Below are positions 11,319 through 17,315 of a DNA stretch of 17,315 nucleotides, piece after piece. The DNA lies in assembly GCA_002179805.1 (NCBI GenBank), contig NAVB01001881.1:1-17315 (forward strand), in the 5' to 3' direction. The DNA comes from Acanthamoeba lenticulata (lineage: Eukaryota; Discosea; Longamoebia; Acanthamoebidae). Positions within the stretch are counted from its first letter, which is position 1. Each line of letters starts with the position of its first letter. Made by a program: the position numbers and the translations under genes. The notes beneath the pieces were generated by a model. That model was not told the origin of the DNA and did no database searches. It saw only the letters and a program-made list of their open reading frames with translations.

Positions 11319-11448
11319 CTGCATTTAAGGCCAAACATTGAGATAGCATAACCCAAAACTGTGTATGGAAAGCACACTTGAACTGGGGTAACTGAGTCAC
11401 AATCCATCGTTTTTGTACATCAGTTAAAACTACTGGTGGTGGTGTGCA
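11319..11448 (-). pseudogene. Coding-like exon resembling an N-terminal transposon protein motif
   Basis: Minus-strand 130-nt open block bounded by TTTGCAG (acceptor-like) and GTGAAA (donor-like), encoding CTPPPVVLTDVQKRWIVTQ followed by LPQFKCAFHTQFWVMLSQ. The pattern LT..Q..WI...LP.F..A recalls N-terminal regions of hypothetical proteins in fungal DNA transposons, but this resemblance is from memory and weak. It lies on the opposite strand to the nearby dioxygenase relic. It may be part of a separate, broken gene. Confidence 0.35.
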
Positions 11449-11580
11449 CTGCAAATTAATCAAAACAAATATGAATATTTATTTGTTGTTTGTTTTGTTC
11501 AGTAAAAATATTTGAACAATTTTCTTTTTGTTTATTGGGCATCATATGATGATTACTAACTTTAATTTGAATATATATAC

Positions 11581-12270
11581 CAAGATCTTCACAACTTGCT
11601 TGCTATGTTGAAACGTATTTGAGCACTTATGCCATCTCTTCCTCATGGTAGTTCATTTGCTGAAAGTGGCTCTATTCATGGAATGGGAGCTACACACAAG
11701 TTTTATCCTGGTGGAGGACGAGGCTTTGAATCCTACCTCCTCAAGTTGAACAAGTATCACTGAGAACATGGTGACACTGTTGTACCCACAACTCCATGCA
11801 ATGATTACTTTCCTTGCACAGAAGCTTGAAATCAGATCTTGTTAAAGATTTTACCTTTGGCTGCTTTTAATTGGTTTGTATGGTTTTGATATTTGATTGC
11901 AATTGTATCCAGTTTTGCAGCAGCTGCAGAAGTGCCAGTTTTCCTTCACACTAGCACGACTTGCATGTATGATACTTTCCAATATACCACCGCAGCCCAC
12001 CAGGACAAGAATGATGAAGGCCTCTGCAAGACGATTGTGGTACTTGAAGAACATACAGACACAACCAAGTGCCAGCGAGTGAAGCGGTGTGCCCGCCGTT
12101 GGCGATTCTTCTGTCCAGACATCTCTGTCCGCCATGGTACTATGATTGTGTGGAACAGTGAAACCCTACTTCATGGTACCACTGTTCACTCCATCCCTTC
12201 AAGCAATGCACGTAACATGTCAACGTTGCAATTACAATTGTTGCATTTGTTGCGTTTGACTTGTGTTTGA
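11581..12270 (+). pseudogene. Degenerate Tet/JBP-like 2-oxoglutarate/Fe(II) dioxygenase
   Basis: One plus-strand frame stays readable for about 229 codons apart from four internal TGA codons (11620, 11761, 11827, 11887). The first part reads LMPSLPHGSSFAESGSIHG, MGATHKFYPGGGRGFESYL. The second part, unbroken from 11893, carries a plausible catalytic core: YTTAAHQDKNDEG supplies the HxD iron ligands (His at 11998-12000, Asp at 12004-12006), GTMIVWNSETLLHGT supplies the distal His (12172-12174), and an Arg at 12211-12213 lies where the 2-oxoglutarate-binding basic residue is expected. This arrangement is typical of the Tet/JBP-like nucleic-acid oxygenase group found on fungal and protist transposons. 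The region 11820-11890 may be an intron rather than coding. The frame runs straight into the minisatellite. As it stands it cannot encode a full protein under the standard code. Assignment to Tet/JBP rather than another 2OG family is inference. Confidence 0.5.
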
Positions 12271-12441
12271 ATTGCGTTTGAGTTGCGTTTGTTGAGGGGA
12301 ACGTTGAGTTGCGTTTGACTTGCGATTGTTGTGATTATTGCGTTCAGCTTGCGATTGTTGTGATTATTGCATTTGAGTTGCGTTTGTTGCGTTCAGCTTG
12401 CGATTATTGCAATTATTGCGATTATTGCGATTATTGCAAGT
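12226..12441. repeat. TTGCG-type minisatellite
   Basis: Degenerate tandem array built from 9-12-nt units such as TTGCGTTTG, TTGCGATTG and TGATTATTGC. A higher-order unit of 29 nt is repeated back to back at 12319-12347 and 12348-12376, and ends in an ATTATTGCG triplication (about 12402-12438). It overlaps the last codons of the dioxygenase relic and lies next to the left end of the transposon. Related short units occur in reverse orientation at 13327-13392 and forward at 13593-13618. Confidence 0.85.
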
Positions 12442-12478
12442 CCGACCCATGTCCCCACACCACATATCATTAGTCCAA

Positions 12479-12562
12479 TACAGCTAGGATTATTCAAGTC
12501 GTACCATTTTTTACAAATCGTGCCATTTTCAAAACAAATTTCGGCTGCCCCCTCCCCCCCTT
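12479..12562 (+). repeat. Transposon end repeat, copy 1
   Basis: Begins TACAGCTAGGATTATTCAAG, continues through CCATTTTTTACAAATCGTGCC and ends in a C-rich run. It matches copy 2 at 13619-13683 almost base for base, except for an extra block of about 18 nt (12523-12541 region) here. Confidence 0.85.
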
Positions 12563-12631
12563 GGTTTGCCCCCGTTTCCGCGTTTTTCGCCGCGCCGGAG
12601 CAGAAACGCAGAAACCGTGTCAAAGAGAAGT

Positions 12632-13162
12632 TTATTCCAACGTCAAGCGTTCCGCAATCGTGGTGCACTCTTCATACATGATCAACACGGAGCGATAAGG
12701 CAAAACTGCCAGGGAGTCGAGCACCATTTCAGACACTGCAAAACCAACAAACCCCGACCGGCGCATCCTATTCTTGACAAAGCCAAACACCAACTCACAA
12801 GGGTTCAGTACAGGGCTGTACTTGGGAAGGAAGGTGTACTTGATGCCATGAGCTGTAAGCAGCGCCATAAGGTGTGGCCATATGCTTGGACAGCATTAAT
12901 AGAGGCACTGTCCACAATCAATAGGTCGCCAACAACAAGGCGCCCTGCAGTGACAGCATCAACAATAAACTCAAGATAATTTCACTCAGTGTTGATCTCC
13001 TCACGAAATGTGATGTAAAAAGGATTGGCAGGGGTAGCAAAATCCAACAACAAAGTCATGGAAAAAGTGTGGTCGATGGCACCATGATTGACAAGGCTCA
13101 CATGTTGGCCAATGGGTCCCACAGCTTGATTTCGGCGCAAATGGCGTTGAGAAAAATGAGCT
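12632..13162 (-). pseudogene. Broken DDE transposase (Tc1/mariner/IS630 superfamily)
   Basis: Minus-strand frame with two lesions. It opens at an acceptor-like CCAG (13161-13164) with AHFSQRHLRRNQAVGP, runs through HGAIDHTFSMTLLLDF, meets a TGA at 12984-12982, resumes with NYLEFIVDAVTAGRLVVGD, shows the second catalytic Asp in LLIVDSASIN (codon 12912-12910), loses one base near 12868, and ends with YTFLPKYSPVLNPCELVF, holding the catalytic Glu (12796-12794), then VKNRMRRSG and a stop. Asp and Glu are about 38 residues apart once the shift is allowed for. The first Asp exon (before AHFSQ) was not found, because the sequence upstream carries other material. The enzyme would cut and paste the element at TA sites; this copy is inactive. 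Confidence 0.8.
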
Positions 13163-13326
13163 GGATTTTAAAAATGGTGACTATGATAGCCAAGCTGGTA
13201 CATATCTTTGCTTTTGTTTGCCTGTATTAGTGGTTTGGCTGACTAGGGAGATAGAGGTCAACATTGTTGATGGCGTGACTTGCCCTTCAGATGATGATGT
13301 TGAAACAACTTCTTCTTCTGAGTCCC

Positions 13327-13392
13327 ATTTGCAACATAAACACAATCCAAACGCAATCTTGTTTCACTTGCAACATAAACGCAAAAACAAGC
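13327..13392 (-). repeat. Short TTGCGTTT-type repeat pair, reverse orientation
   Basis: Two related units, CATTTGCAACATAAACACAA and CACTTGCAACATAAACGCAA, about 40 nt apart. On the minus strand they read as TTGCGTTTATGTTGC, the same motif family as the minisatellite at 12226-12441 but facing the opposite way, so the transposase relic is bracketed by related repeats. Confidence 0.6.
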
Positions 13393-13408
13393 ATAACGGC
13401 CGATTCAG

Positions 13409-13582
13409 GAGCAAGAAGAAGAGATTCGCCTCTTGAGAGAACGACTGGCCTCTGCTCAAGAGGCTCTTGAAGTCAAACGTCGCAACCAGCTGCCCCAAGA
13501 TGAACTGGCAGTGGAAGATGTTCTGGAAGACTTGGGCCTATCTTCTTCCAACCCTCTCCCCACCACATCCACTAAGTGGTGA
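13409..13582 (+). pseudogene. Coiled-coil C-terminal exon, origin unknown
   Basis: Plus-strand exon preceded by an acceptor-like GATTCAG and ended by TGA at 13580-13582. It encodes EQEEEIRLLRERLASAQEAL and then EVKRRNQLPQDELAVEDVLE, finishing SSNPLPTTSTKW. The heptad pattern gives a clear coiled coil followed by an acidic helix, and codon use is GC-rich, like host genes and unlike the AT-rich island. The upstream plus-strand frame (about 13092-13380, including DGVTCPSDDDVETTSSSES) is open but antisense to the transposase in part, and I could not find a donor that joins it. It may be the second protein of a transposon or a captured host exon. An in-frame TAA lies at 13394. Confidence 0.4.
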
Positions 13583-13618
13583 TGTGCTACAGATTGCGAT
13601 AACTGCGATTATTGCAAT

Positions 13619-13683
13619 TACAGCTAGGTTTATTCAAGTCGTCCCATTTTTTACAAATCGTGCCGGCCGCCCCCTCCCCCCTT
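13619..13683 (+). repeat. Transposon end repeat, copy 2
   Basis: Begins TACAGCTAGGTTTATTCAAG, continues with the same TTTTTTACAAATCGTGCC core as copy 1 and ends in GGCCGCCCCCTCCCCCC. It has the same orientation as copy 1. Its first 14 bases are exactly inverted at 13916-13929. Confidence 0.85.
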
Positions 13684-13744
13684 CCAAAACGGTTTTCTCT
13701 CTACCTGGCAAACTGCAAAGTAATGATCTCATCAGGAGCTAAAC

Positions 13745-13817
13745 AACAATGTGGTGTAGTTGGCTAGCATTTCCGCCTGTCACGCGGACGACCCGGGTTC
13801 AAATCCCGGCGGGGGAG
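13745..13817 (+). pseudogene. tRNA-Asp(GUC)-like sequence without matching 5' acceptor strand
   Basis: D arm (GTGT/AGCAT region with AGTTGGC loop), anticodon arm (stem TCCGC/GCGGA, anticodon GTC at 13779-13781) and T arm (CCGGG-TTCAAAT-CCCGG) are all intact, and A-box and B-box promoter signals are good. The 3' acceptor strand CGGGGGA (13810-13816) with discriminator G should pair with a 5' strand like TCCCCCG, but the sequence there is AACAATG. Only two Watson-Crick pairs and a wobble are possible. It is therefore a 5'-truncated tRNA-Asp copy, or the tRNA-like head of a short interspersed element, rather than a working gene. Identity as Asp follows from the anticodon and the CCTGTCAC loop typical of eukaryotic tRNA-Asp. 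Confidence 0.8.
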
Positions 13818-13821
13818 AAAA

Positions 13822-13846
13822 TTCTTTTTACAATTTGTGCTGGCCG
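13822..13846 (+). repeat. Transposon end repeat, fragment copy 3
   Basis: TTCTTTTTACAATTTGTGCT followed by GGCCGGG resembles the TTTTTTACAAATCGTGCCGGCCG core of copies 1 and 2, with a few substitutions. It starts five bases after the tRNA-like sequence ends. Confidence 0.55.
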
Positions 13847-13915
13847 GGTTGACCACCCAAAAACTTGCAGATTCACCCGTACCACTTTTACCAACACCCA
13901 AAGTTGAATTAGCTG

Positions 13916-13929
13916 TAAACCTAGCTGTA
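13916..13929 (-). repeat. Inverted transposon end
   Basis: TAAACCTAGCTGTA is the exact reverse complement of 13619-13632 and differs by one base from that of 12479-12492. The bases just before it (AAGTTGAATT) resemble the next part of the inverted repeat, with a small internal duplication of AGCTGTAAAC. Confidence 0.75.
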
Positions 13930-13975
13930 AACGCAGTTGACACAACAAATTAACCTTGTGGGTCAACTTTCAGCA

Positions 13976-13981
13976 TTTATT
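13976..13981 (-). promoter_or_regulatory. AATAAA poly(A) signal overlapping a stop codon
   Basis: On the minus strand the last codons of the OB-fold gene run into AAATAAATG, so AATAAA includes the TAA stop at 13979-13977. A cleavage signal is expected here because the transposon end begins only 46 bp further on. Confidence 0.45.
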
Positions 13982-15733
13982 TACTAGAAAAGTATGTGTC
14001 TAAAAGCTCCCAAATAGCATCTTTGGCAGGTCCAGTGTAAGTGTTCTGGCTTTGATTAATTACTTGAGGTGATGTAGAGCTGCATGCATGCTGATGAGAT
14101 TTGCTGGTGTGTAGAGAGGAAGATGGGCTAAGCAGGAGATCTTCTTCATGAACACATGGGAAGCTGTCCTCCTCCTCCACTTCCTCTCTGTGTGTGGAAA
14201 GGCAAGTGTTAGCAACCCACCGTATGTAGCCTAAAGAGAGCGCACCCAGGCAGAGAACAGGAGGAAGGCGTGAAGGGACAGATATCAGCTGCATCACTCA
14301 GCCAAGAGAAAGGCAAAGGGTCTCGGGTACTGTAGTACGGAAGAGAGCAAATGAGTCAGTTGGAGTGAGAACATAAGGTGATGGAATGATCGTATTGCCT
14401 TTCAAGCCGTTGGCTTGGGGGCTCACTCTTCACAGTCCCGTTTTCGTGTTGGACGCCACCCACGCACTCGTCCTCATCGTCCTCAGTCGCAGTGACGAAG
14501 CTCCATTCGAGAGGGGGGTCATTACAGTAGAAGTCTACATCACCGAAGCCCTGCTGTGGCGAGAGTATCTCTTGCTACATCATCCCCACCCAAGTAGTTA
14601 GACTTGCGATCAATGACACACAGCCAGGTCATACGTGTGGTTGGTGAACATGTGGGCTGGATTGTAGGGATAACATGGCGTCTTCGTCCGGGTCTTTCGC
14701 ATCGTAGCTTGAGCCATAATGATACCTGGCCAGGGATTCAGGAGATGCGGCGCTCAGGGCCGGTTGCTGGCCTTGTCCTGCATAATAAAGCCCTAGGTCA
14801 AGGAGAGAAACACCGTGGCTGTATGGTCCAAGCCATAATGACGTGATTCAAACCGATGAAAAACAGTTGTTGGAAAAAGACCTCTTGCGAGGCCGAGATC
14901 ACGCAGTCTCGCTCATCTATGGTGATACACGAGGATGAGGATGTGGCCAAGTACATCAATAAGTCGACCTGCGAGCCCCAACTCGCTGTGTGGGCCAAAC
15001 ACGCATACGCACACACACACACACACATAGCCAGCAGACAAGAAGGTCAGAAAAAATGAAGGGGAAGGAGAAAAGAAGGGGCGAGAGGAGCAGCAACCTT
15101 CCTGGGCAGGAAGAGAAGTTGTAGTCATAGTGGTCAGGGGAGGAGGGTGAGAGATGGCTACGGAGCGTTGCTGTAGGAGCAAGGTTTGGACGGTCGGGTC
15201 GTCTGCTACTGGCTTGGGGTCACCGAGCGCATAGCACTGATCGGAGTTGATGACTTCAAAACCGTGCACCACGAGGCACCATCCCGACAAACCCTGTGAT
15301 CGAAGCTCGCACACACGCAGCTTCACGATGTGTCCCAGCAGCCGCGGTACCGAATATCCTTCATTGACACTGGATTGAAGCCATGTGAACAGAGAGAAAG
15401 CTGCTGAAGCAGAGAAGCTTGGGGTGGCATACGCAAGAAATTCCTGAACGGCGGCAGGCGTGAGGAGCGCGTCGATGCTGTGAAAGGTGTCTGTCACGGT
15501 GCACTCAGCTGCCACCTGTGCACTGGTGTATTTATGCACCTTTTACCCTCAAGTACATGTGAACAGCCACAACCGTGTGTGTGTGTGTATGCCGTCCCTG
15601 TCAGCCGATGCGGCGCACCAGCTTCTCAAGGTGGAGAACGTACTTTGGTAATTTGTGCAAAAGCCTTGGCAGGAAGCGAGGAGGGGTCTAGAATGGCTTT
15701 TAAAATCCACTTCTTGCGAAAGAGGGAGGCCAT
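13977..15733 (-). CDS. OB-fold protein resembling telomere protein TPP1/ACD
   Basis: Minus-strand gene. Well-supported exons join in phase 0: 15733-15644, 15515-15162, 14968-14882, 14766-14635. An exon at about 14574-14400 (GFGDVDFYCNDPPLEWSF, then an acidic ATEDDEDE stretch) and a terminal exon at about 14185-13977 (EEVEEEDSFPCVHEEDLLLS ... AKDAIWELLDTYFSSK, stop TAA) follow; their joints are not resolved. The first about 148 residues read as an OB fold: KKWILKAIL as first strand, VAAECTVTDTFHSIDALLTP as the strand pair with a conserved D-x-x-H-S-I core, then RLLGHIVKLRVCELRS and WCLVVHGFEVINS as the last strands. That order (W at the start, 'V-x-D-x-x-H-S-I-x-A-x-L-T', then G-x-x-V-x-L) is that of TPP1/ACD and RPA-type OB folds. 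The rest is acidic, Ser/Pro/Gln-rich and likely disordered, as in TPP1, whose C-terminal part carries short partner-binding motifs. Known TPP1 binds POT1 and recruits telomerase. Function here is inference; an RPA-like role is the main alternative. Confidence 0.5.
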
Positions 15734-15848
15734 CAGGCAATAAAAAGAGCGAGTTATTATTATCTTTATTTTTTTCGTTACTTCCCTTTTTTTTGGTTGC
15801 GGTGAAAAATAGGCAAATTTGGTTTTTTTCATTTTTCTACTTCTCACG
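15734..15848. promoter_or_regulatory. 115-bp divergent promoter
   Basis: The only sequence between two oppositely facing start codons (15733 minus, 15849 plus). It is AT-rich, with TTATTATTATCTTTATT and T-tracts, and a CAATAAAAAG stretch close to the minus-strand start. Both transcripts must start within it or inside the neighbouring gene, so the two are probably co-regulated. No certain TATA box. Confidence 0.6.
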
Positions 15849-17315
15849 ATGGACGCGCCGGGAGCAAAGCCACACGGCAAGGAAAGGGCTGAAGAGGGGT
15901 TGGCCGCGGATGCCGGAGGCTACAGCCCCTACGTTAACAGTGAGTATGGAGTGTCCATGGTCTACCCGGAGGACTGGAAGAAGAGCGAGGGCTACATGGG
16001 CACCATTGTGTCCTTTCTCTGCCCCGAGGACACCACGGGGCGCACGTCTTTGAATCTTTTGGTGCAAGAAGTACCTCCTGGGATCACCCTCGAAGACTAC
16101 TCTGCTGAGTCACTCAGCCAAATGAAGCAAATGATGGCCGATACGGAGTTCCGAGTGTGGGACGGCACCATGTTCGAGCAGGCGGGCAAGCAGATGCAGT
16201 TTGTTACCGATTTGGGACCGTTCACAGTGAAAGTCTTTCAGGCTTGGACTGTGGCCAAAGGCCAGGCCTACATCTTGACCTTTTCTGCTCCGGCAGATAC
16301 ACACGATGCCCATCGCGAGCAGGTGGACAAGGTGCTGACCTCTACTAAATTCGTCAAGGCCGAGCCCAAGGAGAAGCCTATTGAACTCCTCTGCCTCAAG
16401 CACTACGAAAATCCCACGCACCTCTTTAGGCTACGGTAGAGATGCGCAGTGCTGCTCTGCTCTGCTCTGTGGCCGCTTCTCACCGCGTTTTCTCTCTCTC
16501 TCTCTCTTTGTAAAAATATGCTTTCCTCCCTCTCCACCGTGCAGGTTTCCCCGTACGTGGACTGTCAAGGAGCCCGAGCGCGAAGGCGGCCCCGTGGTTC
16601 AGGCCAAGTACGAGGACGCCCTCGCCGTCCTCGACACCCAGACTTACACCCTCACTGCCGATGTGCGTGTTATCCCCCTTCCCTCTCTCTCTTTTCTTTA
16701 TTTCTACCCTTCGTCTGCCCGAAAATACAGACCAGACCAGACCAGACCTTACGGACAGCCGTGGCTCAAAGTGGCGGTAGGCTATTACTAATAATAGGAA
16801 TAATGGTGGTGGTGGTGATGCTGGTGAGACCAGGTAACTATTTCCGCGCTGCCCAACGAGTCCTGGGGTGTGGAGGAGTACAAAGACATCGCCCTCATGC
16901 GCCTCGGCGATCTGGCGGGCGGAGAAGAAAACATCCAGCTCAAGGACACCAAGATGGCCGGACAGCCTGCAATCCAAGCTCGCTACGCCTCGCCCTCGAC
17001 CGGCATCACCAACCTGCACGTTTTCACTGGTACCAGAGATTCCGGAGGGGTTGCAGTTTATTATTATTATTTAATTTTAACCCCGTTTCTTGCTCGCGCT
17101 CTCTATTTCTCTTTCTCTCTCAAGTTAAGGACGGTAAGGCCTACAACATCGCCTTTGCCACCAACACGCCCAAAAATGACACTCGCCCGTATCCCATCTT
17201 CGCCCGCATCCTCAGCTCGTTCACAATTTTGTCATCCGGGTATGTTCCAAAGCAGCACATCCTGGCCTTGGAGCACCTCGTCCACAAGGTAGAGCCGCAT
17301 GTCTCTCCATCACTC
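15849..17315 (+). CDS. Protein with two tandem PsbP/Mog1-like domains, 3' end outside window
   Basis: Exons 15849-16435, 16545-16662, 16834-17029 and 17125-17288 join in frame (355 codons so far); a GTAGAG donor at 17289 shows that the gene continues. Domain 1 (about residues 25-170) begins NSEYGVSMVYPEDWKKSE, runs through TSLNLLVQEVPPGITLEDY and ends GQAYILTFSAP ... VDKVLTSTKFV. Domain 2 (about 185-340) repeats the plan: NPTHLFRLRFPRTWTVKE, ALPNESWGVEEYKDIALM, NLHVFTVKDGKAYNIAFA, FARILSSFTIL. This 'F-x-x-x-Y/F-P-x-x-W' opening and 'AY-x-x-x-F-A ... S-F' ending is the PsbP/Mog1 fold (PsbP, Mog1, DUF1795-type). No signal or plastid-targeting peptide is visible, so a photosystem role is unlikely; a cytosolic or nuclear Mog1-like role (Ran GTPase binding) or an unknown one is possible. 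ATG 15849 is the first in frame after the promoter. Confidence 0.7.

Larger units (their letters stand above)
10601..11580. other. AT-rich island with coding-like fragments
   Basis: Base composition drops sharply to AT-rich from about 10600. No intact gene is present. Two minus-strand patches look coding and are listed separately. On the plus strand, 10952-11063 stays open from just after one TAA to the next, reading YVGVGFSEAIEHSKGEEVVF and ending in a TAA; this is too short to identify. The composition, which is unlike the flanking host genes, and the adjoining dioxygenase and transposase relics suggest decayed transposon DNA. Confidence 0.5.
12479..13929 (-). mobile_element. Decayed Tc1/mariner-like DNA transposon (about 1.45 kb)
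   Basis: The left end TACAGCTAGGATTATTCAAG (12479-12498) and the right end TAAACCTAGCTGTA (13916-13929) are in inverse orientation. Both end in TA next to CAG/CTG, the form expected of Tc1/mariner/pogo elements that target TA. The size suits the superfamily and a minus-strand DDE transposase relic lies inside. However, a second forward copy of the left end sits at 13619, so the outer boundaries could belong to two nested or adjacent elements (12479-? and 13619-13929). Neither element can be active, because the transposase is broken. Confidence 0.5.

Noticed and set aside
12226..12441. Possible CRISPR-like or telomeric repeat array
   Set aside because: Units are short, degenerate and contiguous with no spacers, the setting is eukaryotic, and the unit is not a telomere-type T/G repeat.
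13745..13817. Functional nuclear tRNA-Asp gene
   Set aside because: The 5' acceptor strand does not pair; four of seven positions mismatch, so normal processing and charging are unlikely.
14386..14601. Plus-strand open frame of 71 codons
   Set aside because: It lies antisense to a better exon of the minus-strand OB-fold gene (GFGDVDFYCNDPPLEWSF), which has splice partners and coding-like acidic composition.
15849..17315. PsbP similarity as evidence for a photosynthetic organism
   Set aside because: The PsbP/Mog1 fold also occurs in non-photosynthetic eukaryotes and bacteria, and no plastid-targeting sequence is visible.

Overview
The window is nuclear DNA of an intron-rich, gene-dense protist. 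Introns are short (about 60-230 bp), mostly start GTRNG or GTNN and end YAG, and are filled with pyrimidine runs on the coding strand. Genes sit 110-300 bp apart. The LIM protein, the GC-rich coding regions and the intron style suit a free-living amoebozoan of the Acanthamoeba type. That placement is an inference; no rRNA or other marker is present to prove it.

Bases 1-10006 hold four plus-strand housekeeping genes whose exons I could join in frame by GT/AG sites: the 3' part of a LIM-domain adaptor (1-887); a TAP42/alpha4 regulator of PP2A-type phosphatases (1044-2673, seven exons, 330 aa); the NOT2/CNOT2 subunit of the CCR4-NOT complex (2785-6443, twelve exons, 695 aa); and translation initiation factor eIF3b (6748-10006, ten exons, 681 aa).

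Bases 10007-13976 form a different domain with no intact gene. It is AT-rich to about 12.5 kb and holds decayed mobile DNA: coding-like patches on both strands, a degenerate 2-oxoglutarate/Fe(II) dioxygenase resembling Tet/JBP enzymes (11581-12270), a TTGCG-type minisatellite, a broken Tc1/mariner-like DDE transposase on the minus strand between TA-CAGCTAGG terminal repeats (12479-13929), a plus-strand coiled-coil exon, and a tRNA-Asp(GUC) copy without a pairing 5' acceptor strand.

Bases 13977-17315 return to host-like genes. A minus-strand gene (13977-15733) has a predicted N-terminal OB fold that reads like the telomere protein TPP1/ACD. It shares a 115-bp divergent promoter with a plus-strand gene carrying two PsbP/Mog1-like domains (15849 to beyond the window). 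The best candidates for something undescribed are the OB-fold gene, the dioxygenase relic whose in-frame stops are all TGA, and the inverted-repeat unit that encloses the tRNA copy.
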